Part shown: in pieces, positions 56,981 to 64,000 of the stretch
Numbering within the stretch: position 1 is the first letter of the stretch
How the letters are laid out: each line of letters starts with the position of its first letter
Source: DAOTXS01 sp034435055
Lineage (GTDB): Bacteria > Chloroflexota > Anaerolineae > UBA4142
DNA: 64,000 nt
Reading direction: 5' to 3'
Assembly (NCBI GenBank): GCA_034435055.1
Contig: DAOTXS010000065.1
Location: 1-64,000, forward strand
Translations under genes and position numbers: made by a program
Notes under the pieces: model-generated
Told to the model about the DNA's origin: nothing
Seen by the model: only the letters and a program-made list of their open reading frames with translations
Databases searched by the model: none

Positions 56981-57904
56981 TCACACGGCTTTTGGTGCGA
57001 GGGTTGCTTTTGGTTGCGCGGTTTGTGTGGACGCTTCACCCAGAACGCGGTCGCGGACTTGCGGGATAAGCAACAAGATGACAATCGCCAGACCAAAGAG
57101 TGTGCCGTACAGATAATCGAGCGTAGTCGAGCGAATGAAATGTGTTGCTAAACTTGCGCCCGCCGTCGCCAGCCCAGCGATGATGCCCACGTACAAGCCG
57201 CCGGCTTTGCGCCCGCCGAGTTGATAGATTGCGACGAGTAGCATCAAGCACGTAATCCACAACGTGAGGAACGACAACCACAGCACGTTAATGCCCGGCG
57301 CAAAAAGCGGTCGTTGCGGATGACCGATGTAGATGCGGAATGCCGCGTGCCCGTTCGCAAAATTTTCTGCCGCCGCCACGCCAAGCATCAAGAACACCAA
57401 CCCGTTTGCAACCTTGCTCATCCAATCCGATTTCTCGGCGAGAAGAATCGCAAAGTACGGAATCAAACCAATCGCCATGATGAGGAGCGCGGGCGGAAAC
57501 CCGGCGCCGGTGCCCATAAAGTTGAGCCAGGGAATCAGCATAAACGCGCCACCCGCCGATGGCATCGCCAGCGCGAGTAACGCCGCGCCACGCGCCCACA
57601 CTTGTCCTTTGTACAACGGCAAAGCCACCGCGAACAACGCAAAGCCGCCGATGAACGAAAGCACTGCCCATAACGGGAACAACAAACCAATCGACCACGG
57701 CACGACGCGAATGACTGCCGCGTTCGTCTTGGCTTCAGGCGTGCCTTGCTTTTCAAAATTTTCGATGCGCGCGAGTTGATTCTTGACAATGGGGTTGAGC
57801 GTGTAATCGACGATCAGAGGGACTGCCGTAGTCATGAGGATGCCGGCGATCACCACCAGCACAACGACAAAAAGGCGTACTTGTTTCGATGTGTTTGGGG
57901 ACAT
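56981..57904 (-). CDS. Uncharacterised polytopic membrane protein under an FNR-type box
   Basis: 307 residues from the ATG at 57904, chosen because AAGGAG lies nine bases upstream. About eight transmembrane segments. The first outside loop (VDYTLNPIVKNQLARIENFE then KQGTPEAKTNAAVIRVVP) is polar and helical. Later segments include FALFAVALPLYKGQVWARGA and MLIPWLNFMGTGAGFPPALL. The C-terminal tail is charged. I know no function. Its probable promoter has TAGAAT at 58017-58012 and a perfect TTGAC-N4-GTCAA box centred at -41.5, the classic activator position, next to a divergent Crp/Fnr gene. Confidence 0.72.
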   Translation of the reverse strand: MSPNTSKQVRLFVVVLVVIAGILMTTAVPLIVDYTLNPIVKNQLARIENFEKQGTPEAKTNAAVIRVVPWSIGLLFPLWAVLSFIGGFALFAVALPLYKGQVWARGAALLALAMPSAGGAFMLIPWLNFMGTGAGFPPALLIMAIGLIPYFAILLAEKSDWMSKVANGLVFLMLGVAAAENFANGHAAFRIYIGHPQRPLFAPGINVLWLSFLTLWITCLMLLVAIYQLGGRKAGGLYVGIIAGLATAGASLATHFIRSTTLDYLYGTLFGLAIVILLLIPQVRDRVLGEASTQTAQPKATLAPKAV

Positions 57905-58011
57905 TGCATTTGCTCCTTGCAAAATCATCATTGATTTGTGTCGAAAGACGGGTTTTACCCGCCAGCGTAAAATTTGCTTTTATTCAACCTCCCGGATAAA
58001 ATTTCGATAGC

Positions 58012-58053
58012 ATTCTACAATGTGAACCGCCGACACTCTTTGACATTTGTCAA
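58012..58053 (-). promoter_or_regulatory. FNR/DNR-type box and -10 of the leftward membrane gene
   Basis: TTGAC-ATTT-GTCAA (58040-58053) is a perfect inverted repeat of the FNR/DNR type. Minus-strand TAGAAT (58017-58012) implies transcription start near 58005, so the box is centred at -41.5 (class II activation). For the rightward Crp/Fnr gene the box lies just upstream of the ATG at 58068, where binding would rather repress or autoregulate. Confidence 0.78.
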
Positions 58054-58067
58054 GAACAGGGAATTGC

Positions 58068-58739
58068 ATGGATGAGTTGATCCGCCAACTTGAGAAAGCC
58101 GAAGTCTTGGGAAAATTACCCGAGCCCGTCCGAATCGAACTGGCAAAACTTGCCATTCGGCGCGAGATTCCGCGTGGCGAGTTTTTGTGTCATCAAGGTT
58201 ACGTGTGGCAAAATGCCTTGTTCGTTGCGTCGGGACGAATGCGCTGGACGATGCTTTCCGCCGGCGGACAGGAACACACGCTCTTTGTTCTGGAACCCGG
58301 CTCGGTTTTTTGGGCACATTCCCTTTTCGATGACGAACCGATGCCGGCGTCACTTGCGGCGATAAAAAATTCCGTTGTCTATGTCTGGCATCGTGACGTC
58401 ATCCTGCCGATTTTGTACCGCAATCCCGAAGCAATGTGGGAAATCAATCGCACGCTGGTTCGCACAATGCGCCGCGCGCGCGAAATTATCTATGGACTAG
58501 CGTTTCACCCGGTCGCGGGTCGCGTTGCAAAATTGTTATTGCAAGAGTCGCGCCAAGATTCCAAAATCGTCGAACGCGATTGGAGTCTCGACGAACTGGC
58601 GACGATGGTTGCGTCCACACCCGAAGTCGTCTGCCGCGTCCTGCATCAATTTGCCGATGAAGGATTGCTTGGCATCACGCGCACGCGCATCACCTTGCAT
58701 GACCGCGAAGGTTTGGAACGAGTTGTGAAAATGGATTAA
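58068..58739 (+). CDS. Crp/Fnr-family transcription regulator, no Fe-S cysteines
   Basis: 223 residues. The N-terminal cyclic-nucleotide-binding-like beta barrel (about 20-130: EIPRGEFLCHQGYVWQNALF; HTLFVLEPGSVFWAHSLFDD) is followed by a long dimerisation helix and a winged helix-turn-helix (SLDELATMVASTPEVVCRVL). The four cysteines of Fe-S Fnr are missing (only two isolated Cys), and the cAMP-binding Arg-Ser pair is not evident. It may therefore be a heme/NO-sensing DNR-like or other ligand type. The recognition helix has E-V-V-C-R where Fnr has E-x-x-S-R, compatible with TTGA-type half sites. Such a box lies 15 bases before its ATG. Confidence 0.9.
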   Translation: MDELIRQLEKAEVLGKLPEPVRIELAKLAIRREIPRGEFLCHQGYVWQNALFVASGRMRWTMLSAGGQEHTLFVLEPGSVFWAHSLFDDEPMPASLAAIKNSVVYVWHRDVILPILYRNPEAMWEINRTLVRTMRRAREIIYGLAFHPVAGRVAKLLLQESRQDSKIVERDWSLDELATMVASTPEVVCRVLHQFADEGLLGITRTRITLHDREGLERVVKMD

Positions 58740-58746
58740 TCGCCGG

Positions 58747-59601
58747 TTACATCGTGCTGAACGCGATGAGCAACATCGCGCCGAGCATATACACGGATGC
58801 GTACTTGAACAGTCCCAGGTTCAATCGTTCAGATGGTCGCGCGATGAGAATCCCCGCCAGAATTAGCAGACCCAAACCAAGTACGAACAAGAATCGCAGC
58901 AACCCCCACTCCATTTCAATTCCGATTGCCGCGCCAATCATCGTCACCGCTGCCGCGATGGAGGACACGGCAATCAACATTCGCGTGGTCGCCACGCCGT
59001 ACCACGCTGGAAATGTCGGCACGCCCGCGCGCCGATAATCGTCGGCGTGGCGAATGTTGAAGGTCATAATGTGCGTCGGAATCCAGAACAAGACCGCCAG
59101 CGCAAGTAGAATTCCAACCCCATCGATTCCGCCAATTCCAAGCGCGCGCCCGGCAAGTGCCGGCATTCCGCCGGACAATCCGCCGATAATGATCGAGTAC
59201 GGCGTGCGGCGCTTGAGCCAAACGGTGTAAACGATCACGTCGAAGAACAAGCCGGCAAAGACAACCGCGCCGTAAAGTGGACTCATCGCGTATGCCCAAC
59301 TCACGCCAACGCCAGCAAGTAACAGTCCGAGCAGTAATGCTTCGACCGCCGAAATTTTTCCGGCGGGCAGAGGACGATGGCACGTTCGCTTCATCATTCC
59401 ATCAATGTCGCGGTCGTACACCATATTGAGGACGGTGCTTCCGCTGATCGCCAGAAATAAACTTGCGATGAGCGCGAATACGGTTTCCCAGGTTGTTACT
59501 GGACAACGCGCGCTCAGGTACGCCGCGACGCCGGTGATGAGCAACAACCCGGTTTGCAAACTCTTGATGAGGGTCCAGTACGCGCGCACGCGTTGGTTCA
59601 T
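58747..59601 (-). CDS. ctaB: Protoheme IX farnesyltransferase (heme O synthase)
   Basis: 284 residues from the ATG at 59601 (GGAGGAG upstream). UbiA-superfamily enzyme with about eight or nine membrane segments. The first Asp-rich motif is NMVYDRDIDGMMKRTCHRPL, and the second loop carries YTVWLKRRTPYSIIIGGLSG then GMPALAGRA, typical of CtaB. HIMTFNIRHADDYRRAGVPT is also a heme-O-synthase signature. It attaches farnesyl to heme b to give heme O for terminal oxidases. It lies between the Crp/Fnr gene (convergent) and an ICMT-like gene. A near-palindromic TTGCC-N4-GTCAA box lies at 59674-59687 upstream. Confidence 0.9.
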   Translation of the reverse strand: MNQRVRAYWTLIKSLQTGLLLITGVAAYLSARCPVTTWETVFALIASLFLAISGSTVLNMVYDRDIDGMMKRTCHRPLPAGKISAVEALLLGLLLAGVGVSWAYAMSPLYGAVVFAGLFFDVIVYTVWLKRRTPYSIIIGGLSGGMPALAGRALGIGGIDGVGILLALAVLFWIPTHIMTFNIRHADDYRRAGVPTFPAWYGVATTRMLIAVSSIAAAVTMIGAAIGIEMEWGLLRFLFVLGLGLLILAGILIARPSERLNLGLFKYASVYMLGAMLLIAFSTM

Positions 59602-59673
59602 CTCCACTCCTCCGCTCGGAAAAATTAGTCCGCTTGGCAATCACACGATACCGCAAGATGGGCTGATTGGTCT

Positions 59674-59687
59674 TTGCCAAAAGTCAA
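59674..59687 (-). promoter_or_regulatory. Imperfect FNR/DNR-type box upstream of ctaB
   Basis: TTGCC-AAAA-GTCAA differs from a perfect TTGAC-N4-GTCAA palindrome at one base. A minus-strand TATCGT (59650-59645) would place the box near -42.5 relative to a start at about 59638. It overlaps the stop codon of the upstream methyltransferase gene. Confidence 0.5.
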
Positions 59688-60187
59688 ATTGATTTTAGAA
59701 ATCGAGGTAGCCAACGCGGCACGCGTGCTTGGTACTCGCGGTACGCATCGCCGTAGCGTTTTTCAAGTTGGGGTTCTTCAACGAAAACGACAAACAGATG
59801 AAAGCCGATTGCAATCACAAACGCGAACGCGAGCAAGCCGGCGGAACCAAGAACAAGCGCGGTTCCGCATAACAATGAATTTCCCCCGATGTAAAGTGGA
59901 TTGCGAACCCAGCGGTACGGTCCGTTCGCAACGAGTGTGTGGGGCGGATCGCCGGGTGTGCCGGTGCCGCTGCCAAAATGCACGAACGAGACTTGCGCGC
60001 TCGCGACTAATCCGATTGCGCTAACGATAATGAGCCAACCCAGCCAGCGCAAATCGATGAGCAAGCGCACCGGCATTTGCGCGTCGATTGCCGCGGTGAG
60101 CGGCGCGCCGAACCAGATACCGGCAAGTGTTGCGAGTGCGACGCCGCCCACAATGCGAAAAACCGAAAGAACGGAGCGAATGTTCAC
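59684..60187 (-). CDS. Isoprenylcysteine carboxyl methyltransferase-like membrane enzyme
   Basis: 167 residues from the GTG at 60187, which overlaps the TGA of the upstream gene (GTGA); longer frames run through that gene in the wrong frame. Four or five membrane segments. The ICMT/PEMT-like C-terminal signature is clear: HTLVANGPYRWVRNPLYIGG and VVFVEEPQLEKRYGDAYREY, ending QARVPRWLPR. Such enzymes methylate small isoprenoid or lipid-like substrates with SAM at the membrane. The bacterial substrate is unknown; the neighbouring ctaB makes a farnesylated product, a suggestive but unproven link. Confidence 0.85.
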   Translation of the reverse strand: MNIRSVLSVFRIVGGVALATLAGIWFGAPLTAAIDAQMPVRLLIDLRWLGWLIIVSAIGLVASAQVSFVHFGSGTGTPGDPPHTLVANGPYRWVRNPLYIGGNSLLCGTALVLGSAGLLAFAFVIAIGFHLFVVFVEEPQLEKRYGDAYREYQARVPRWLPRFLKSI

Positions 60188-60975
60188 GACTTGTACCAAT
60201 GGTGTAACAATCGGCGGGTTGCCGGCAAAAGTAAAATGACGACAAGTGTAATGCTCAACAGTGGCGATAACGTGAACAACGAAAATCGGCGTACTTCCAA
60301 TGTGCTGGCGACTGCAAGTGGGGTGCCGCCCACAACTGCCATCAGCCCCGCGCCGATACCCAGGATACGTGACCATTCCCGCCGGCTCAGCAACGCAAAG
60401 ATAAAGACTGCCCACGCCGCGCTTCCCCACCAGTTGATTTGTTGGGTCATCACGTACAATCCGTTGACGAAATCCTGTCCCAGCGAAGCAACATATTTGG
60501 CAATCGGCGCGACGCCGTTCATAAAGGACAACACGTACGCCAAGCCCGCAACGAATGCCAGGATTGCGATGCGTGAATCTATTTTGCGAACAATGAACAA
60601 ACCAAGCCACAGAAATAGACTTGGAACGAAAATGACAACCGTGAGCGGAAATACTTTGGCGTCCATCGCCGGCACCATCGGAAAAAAGCCAGCGAGCAAA
60701 CTAAACGTACAGGCGACAAGCCCCAGCATCCACGCCCATTTTTCGCGGCAGAGAAAACCGTACAGCGCGACGAGCCACAACACGCCGCTCGTAATCGACA
60801 GGTACCCAAGCACCGGAAACACGAGCCGCACCGACCAGGATTCGTGAACGCGATTGAGATTCACCATCATGTTGATCAGCGGATTGTAGATTTGCGGAAA
60901 AACATAGAGCGCGCTCAATCCAACCATCGCGCCAATGACGGCGAGCGCGGCGCCCAATCGAAAATTGTCTTGCAT
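60184..60975 (-). CDS. Uncharacterised membrane protein, first gene of FNR-box operon
   Basis: 263 residues from the ATG at 60975 (GGAGG five bases upstream). About seven or eight transmembrane segments: LGAALAVIGAMVGLSALYVF, VLWLVALYGFLCREKWAWML, VFPLTVVIFVPSLFLWLGLF and others. The loop IYNPLINMMVNLNRVHESWS is conserved-looking and may face outside. I do not recognise the family. The promoter region carries a perfect TTGAT-AAAT-ATCAA box (61125-61138) centred at -41.5 from a TATTCT -10, so transcription is probably activated by a Crp/Fnr protein. It is coupled by GTGA overlap to the ICMT-like gene. Confidence 0.72.
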   Translation of the reverse strand: MQDNFRLGAALAVIGAMVGLSALYVFPQIYNPLINMMVNLNRVHESWSVRLVFPVLGYLSITSGVLWLVALYGFLCREKWAWMLGLVACTFSLLAGFFPMVPAMDAKVFPLTVVIFVPSLFLWLGLFIVRKIDSRIAILAFVAGLAYVLSFMNGVAPIAKYVASLGQDFVNGLYVMTQQINWWGSAAWAVFIFALLSRREWSRILGIGAGLMAVVGGTPLAVASTLEVRRFSLFTLSPLLSITLVVILLLPATRRLLHHWYKS

Positions 60976-61096
60976 CTTTGCCTCCAATTCATTCGGATAA
61001 ATATCGACGCCTTTCAAATGCCGCCGGCATCTGAAAGGCGTTCTTCACCCTCAGTGAGCAGAAACCCCTTCGTCGTCTGCCCATTTTCTACCAGAC

Positions 61097-61138
61097 AGAA
61101 TAACACCCCCAGACCAAAATGTCTTTGATAAATATCAA
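61097..61138 (-). promoter_or_regulatory. Perfect FNR box and -10 of the leftward membrane operon
   Basis: TTGAT-AAAT-ATCAA (61125-61138) is the textbook FNR palindrome. Minus-strand TATTCT (61102-61097) implies a start near 61090, so the box is centred at -41.5. The leader to the ATG at 60975 is about 115 bases, with a short GC-rich inverted repeat (61003-61034, ACGCCTTTCA / TGAAAGGCGT). Confidence 0.82.
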
Positions 61139-61155
61139 ATTTACTTTTCCCTATC

Positions 61156-61211
61156 TTGACAATCTAACCAACTTGTTGCAATATACCGCCGCATAAAATA
61201 TGCGGCGGTAT
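61156..61211 (+). promoter_or_regulatory. dnaG promoter with 29-bp operator-like palindrome
   Basis: TTGACA (61156-61161) is followed at 17-18 bases by CAATAT/AATATA. ATACCGCCGCATA (61183-61195) and TATGCGGCGGTAT (61199-61211) form a perfect 13-base inverted repeat that covers the -10 and the expected transcription start. It could be an operator or a 5' hairpin. Confidence 0.6.
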
Positions 61212-61245
61212 GCCGCAAAATTCGAACGGCAGTTTGGGAATCGAT

Positions 61246-63099
61246 ATGTCAGTTGTGGATGACGTCAAATCGAAAATCGACATTGTTGATGTCATCGGAC
61301 AATACGTGACATTAAAAAAGGCAGGGCGCAATTTCAAGGCGCTCTGTCCATTTCACAACGAAAAAACTCCCTCGTTCATCGTCTTTCCCGATCAAGGCAC
61401 GTGGCATTGTTTTGGTTCGTGCGCAACCGGCGGCGACGTGTTCTCGTTCTTGATGAAGCGCGAGAACATCGATTTTGGCGAGGCGTTGCGGCGATTGGCG
61501 CAGCGCGCCGGCGTCGAACTGATCCGCGAAGGACCTGGGGAAGATGCGGAACGCAAACGCTTGCGCGAATTGCTTGCGACCGCCGCCGCACATTACCATT
61601 ACTTGCTCAAAAATCATCCCGCCGCGCAAGCCGCGCGTGAGTACATTGTCAAACGCCATCTCAAGCCGGACACGGTCGAGCTGTTTGAACTGGGATTCGC
61701 GCTGGACGATTGGCACGCGATGGAAACGTTTCTTGTGGGCAAGGGTTTTTCTGTGCGCGACATCGAAGCGGCGGGGCTGAGTGTTCAACGCGAAGGCGGC
61801 GGTCATTACGACCGGTTTCGCGGACGCTTGATGTTTCCGATTCGCAATCGGAATAGCGAAGTGATTGGGTTTGGCGCACGGACATTGACCGGCGAAGAAC
61901 CCAAGTATTTAAACTCGCCGCAGACGCCTCTCTTTGATAAGAGCGGTACACTCTACGGACTCGATCTGGCAAAAGACGCGATTCGCCAGCAGAATCTCGC
62001 CATCATCGTCGAAGGGTATATGGATGTAATCGGCGCGCATCAAGGCGGATTCAAAAATGTTGTCGCGTCGCTGGGCACCGCGCTCACCGAAAAACAACTA
62101 GGTCTTTTGAAACGCCTGACCAATCGGTACGCGCTCGCGCTCGACCCGGATGCCGCCGGCGAAGAAGCGACCAAGCGCGGTTTGGAAGTTGCGCGCGCGG
62201 CGGCAGACCACAAGAATGCTCCTGTTCCAATGGGAATTGGGACGATCTTGATGGCGAGACGAATTGACGCCGAGTTGCTTGCAATTCCAATGCCGCCCGG
62301 CAAAGATCCAGACGAGTTGATCTATGATGCGCCATCTCGTTGGCGGGAACTTGTTGAAAACGCTGTGCCTTTAGTTGATTTTTTCTTTGATGCCTTAACT
62401 CAAGATTTGGACTTGAAGAATAAATCAACCGACAAGCCGATTGCTCTCAAGCGGCTGGTGCCAATCATTGAAGAATTGAGTGAAGCATCCGAACGCTCGC
62501 ATTACCAACAGAAACTGGCGCGACTAGTTGGAATGCCTGAAAAAGCACTCGAAGAGCAAATTGTTGCACAGCGTCAGCTGCCGCGTATTTCAATGCGTCA
62601 GGGGAAAAACTTGCCTTCAGCTCCGCCGCCTGCCGCCTCGAAACTGGAAGAATATGTGTTGGCGCTTGCGCTCCACACGCCAGAACATTTAGCGAGAATT
62701 GGCTTTCTGGAAGCCGAAGATTTTAGTGAAGCCGATAGCCGCGCGTTGTTTGTTGCCCTGCGCGAATTTTGGAAGCCGGCAGAATGGTTCGACCGCGAAG
62801 CGTTTCGCGCGACGCTTGACGAAACGCTTGCCGCGTTGTACGACCGCTTGATCGAACGAGACGCGCCGGACTTGGATGAACTGGGACTTGGACGCGAGAT
62901 CGAAGGCGCGGCGCATCGGTTGCGCTTGCAACACGACAAGACGGAATTGGAGCAGATCGAAGTATTACTGCGCGACAAGGATGATGAACGCGCGCAGGAA
63001 GATATTTTACGTTTGCAAACACGCGTCAGTTTTTTGCTCAAACGCTTGATGGATAGTCAAAAGGCATTGAGTTCTCGAATGGCTCAGAGTCGTCTATAA
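61246..63099 (+). CDS. dnaG: DNA primase
   Basis: 617 residues from the ATG at 61246, where the conserved SVVDDVKSKIDIVDVIGQYV begins and GGGA lies upstream. The ATG at 61210 lies inside the palindrome arm and is rejected. The CHC2 zinc finger is LCPFHNEKTPSF...WHCFGSCATGG. The catalytic core has FRGRLMFPIRNRNSEVIGFG, the Toprim motif IIVEGYMDVIGAHQGGF and LALDPDAAGEEATKRGLEVA. The C-terminal helicase-interacting region follows (LEEYVLALALHTPEHLARIG). It makes RNA primers at forks. rpoD begins three bases after the stop, the conserved dnaG-rpoD arrangement. Confidence 0.96.
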   Translation: MSVVDDVKSKIDIVDVIGQYVTLKKAGRNFKALCPFHNEKTPSFIVFPDQGTWHCFGSCATGGDVFSFLMKRENIDFGEALRRLAQRAGVELIREGPGEDAERKRLRELLATAAAHYHYLLKNHPAAQAAREYIVKRHLKPDTVELFELGFALDDWHAMETFLVGKGFSVRDIEAAGLSVQREGGGHYDRFRGRLMFPIRNRNSEVIGFGARTLTGEEPKYLNSPQTPLFDKSGTLYGLDLAKDAIRQQNLAIIVEGYMDVIGAHQGGFKNVVASLGTALTEKQLGLLKRLTNRYALALDPDAAGEEATKRGLEVARAAADHKNAPVPMGIGTILMARRIDAELLAIPMPPGKDPDELIYDAPSRWRELVENAVPLVDFFFDALTQDLDLKNKSTDKPIALKRLVPIIEELSEASERSHYQQKLARLVGMPEKALEEQIVAQRQLPRISMRQGKNLPSAPPPAASKLEEYVLALALHTPEHLARIGFLEAEDFSEADSRALFVALREFWKPAEWFDREAFRATLDETLAALYDRLIERDAPDLDELGLGREIEGAAHRLRLQHDKTELEQIEVLLRDKDDERAQEDILRLQTRVSFLLKRLMDSQKALSSRMAQSRL

Positions 63100-63102
63100 A
63101 AA

Positions 63103-64000
63103 ATGACGAGATCCACAAACGCAAAATCCAAAACTAAAAAGCGCATGCTAAAAAAAGTCGAACGCAAACATTCCAAAGTGCTCGCGCTTGCCGGCGTGCA
63201 CGACGATGCCGCGTGGGCGCGCGCGGCAGATTTGCCGGATCAAGACGCCGCGCTCGATGCGCTCGTGCGCAAAGCCGGCGCGCGCAAAAGACTCACGCTC
63301 GAACAAATCCGCGAGGTTTTTCCGGAGATCGAAGAAGACCCGGAACAAATTCTGGATTTGCGTCGATTGTTGGCGGAGATGAAGATCAAGATCGTCAACA
63401 ATCATCTGGCGATCCCGCGCGATAAAGCCGACGAGCCGGTGATCGAGAGCGACGAACCGATATTGGATTTGGAAATTCCCACCGAAGTGGGCAGTGATCC
63501 GGTGCGGATGTACTTGCGCGAAATCGGACGCGTGCCGTTGTTGAACGGTCCGGAAGAATCCAAATTGTCGGAGATGGTGCGCAAGGGCGAACTGGCGCAA
63601 CAAAATTTGAGCAAGCCGACCGCCAACGCTAAACTGAAATCGAAATGGAAAGCGGCGGTCGATGCGGCGGTAACCGCGCGCTTGAAACTTGCCGAGGCAA
63701 ATCTGCGACTCGTCGTCAGCGTCGCCAAACGTTACATCGGGCGCGGAATGTCGTTTCTCGATTTGATTCAGGAAGGCAACATTGGTTTGCTGCGCGCGGT
63801 CGAGCGTTTCGATTACTCGAAAGGATTCAAGTTCTCGACGTACGCGACGTGGTGGATTCGCCAAGCGATCACGCGCGCGATTGCTGATCAAGCGCGCACG
63901 ATTCGCATCCCGGTGCATATGGTCGAGACGATCAATCGATTGATTCGCATTTCGCGCCGGCTGACCCAGGAATTTGGCCGCGAACCAACGTCGGAGGAAA
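63103..64000 (+). CDS. rpoD: Primary sigma factor RpoD, 5' part
   Basis: 299 residues fall in the window; the gene continues past the right edge. A very basic N-terminal extension (TRSTNAKSKTKKRMLKKVER) precedes a region 1.1-like domain (LEQIREVFPEIEEDPEQILD). Region 1.2 is DPVRMYLREIGRVPLLNG. Regions 2.1-2.4 follow: ARLKLAEANLRLVVSVAKRY, GMSFLDLIQEGNIGLLRAVE and RFDYSKGFKFSTYATWWIRQ, then AITRAIADQARTIRIP. The identical core to other sigma-70 factors matches the consensus promoters found in the window. Regions 3 and 4 are only begun. Confidence 0.95.
   Translation, partial: MTRSTNAKSKTKKRMLKKVERKHSKVLALAGVHDDAAWARAADLPDQDAALDALVRKAGARKRLTLEQIREVFPEIEEDPEQILDLRRLLAEMKIKIVNNHLAIPRDKADEPVIESDEPILDLEIPTEVGSDPVRMYLREIGRVPLLNGPEESKLSEMVRKGELAQQNLSKPTANAKLKSKWKAAVDAAVTARLKLAEANLRLVVSVAKRYIGRGMSFLDLIQEGNIGLLRAVERFDYSKGFKFSTYATWWIRQAITRAIADQARTIRIPVHMVETINRLIRISRRLTQEFGREPTSEE

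Noticed and set aside
58016..58021. TACAAT as -10 for the Crp/Fnr gene
   Set aside because: It is possible, but no -35 is recognisable at the right distance, so it is not listed as a promoter.
60188..60610. Long N-terminal extension of the ICMT-like protein
   Set aside because: It is read out of frame through the upstream membrane protein gene, is Cys/Arg-rich and lacks membrane-protein character; the GTG at 60187 overlaps the upstream stop.

Overview
The window is a bacterial chromosome segment of moderately high GC with coding sequence rich in GCGC and CGCG. The gene complement suggests Chloroflexota, probably Anaerolineae-like. The pointers are a DUF1800/DUF1501 Tat-secreted pair, lipoproteins with Thr/Pro-rich linkers, HspR-type heat-shock control, a double PhnE permease, and many short dispersed palindromic repeats. 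This assignment is inference; no rRNA or other phylogenetic marker was compared.

Layout. 1-130: end of an IS5-like element. 191-3726: heat-shock locus; dnaJ-hspR-rhomboid-hypothetical run leftwards and two hsp20 genes run rightwards from a shared regulatory region. 3918-8526: a small membrane protein and a PhnD-PhnC-PhnE(fused) oxyanion uptake operon. 8774-13160: an AT-richer pair (SPFH/Band 7 membrane protein plus a TPR protein with a LexA-like S24 peptidase domain), then psuG and a dolichol/phytol-kinase-like gene. 13197-21712: clpC, cinA, uppP, a PstS-like lipoprotein, the DUF1800/DUF1501 pair and rpsT. 21840-31090: murJ, prfA, a hydrolase-like protein, prmC, tsaC, a glycosyltransferase, a subtilase and an M28 peptidase. 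31221-37085: a STAND NTPase with a fresh TPR duplication, a VIT/VWA protein and a DsbA-like protein. 37116-47257: pyrimidine nucleoside phosphorylase, a polysaccharide cluster (sugar transferase, two GT4 enzymes), tRNA-Gln and two GT39 paralogues. 47264-54976: glmU, cdd, recO, glyS, a methyltransferase and ppdK. 55100-61138: PhnB-like protein, a lipoprotein, a membrane protein, then a Crp/Fnr regulator among CtaB, an ICMT-like methyltransferase and two unknown membrane proteins. 61246-64000: dnaG and the start of rpoD.

How the parts work together. Envelope building dominates (uppP, murJ, glmU, glycosyltransferases, proteases). Two regulatory circuits can be read from the DNA. One is a HAIR-like palindrome between two consensus sigma-70 promoters at the heat-shock locus. 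The other is a set of FNR/DNR-type boxes around the Crp/Fnr gene; two of them sit at -41.5 from -10 hexamers of the genes they face. Several genes have a -10 box six or seven bases before the start codon and no Shine-Dalgarno sequence, which implies leaderless mRNAs. The least explained coding module is the SPFH plus TPR-S24 pair at 8774-11567.
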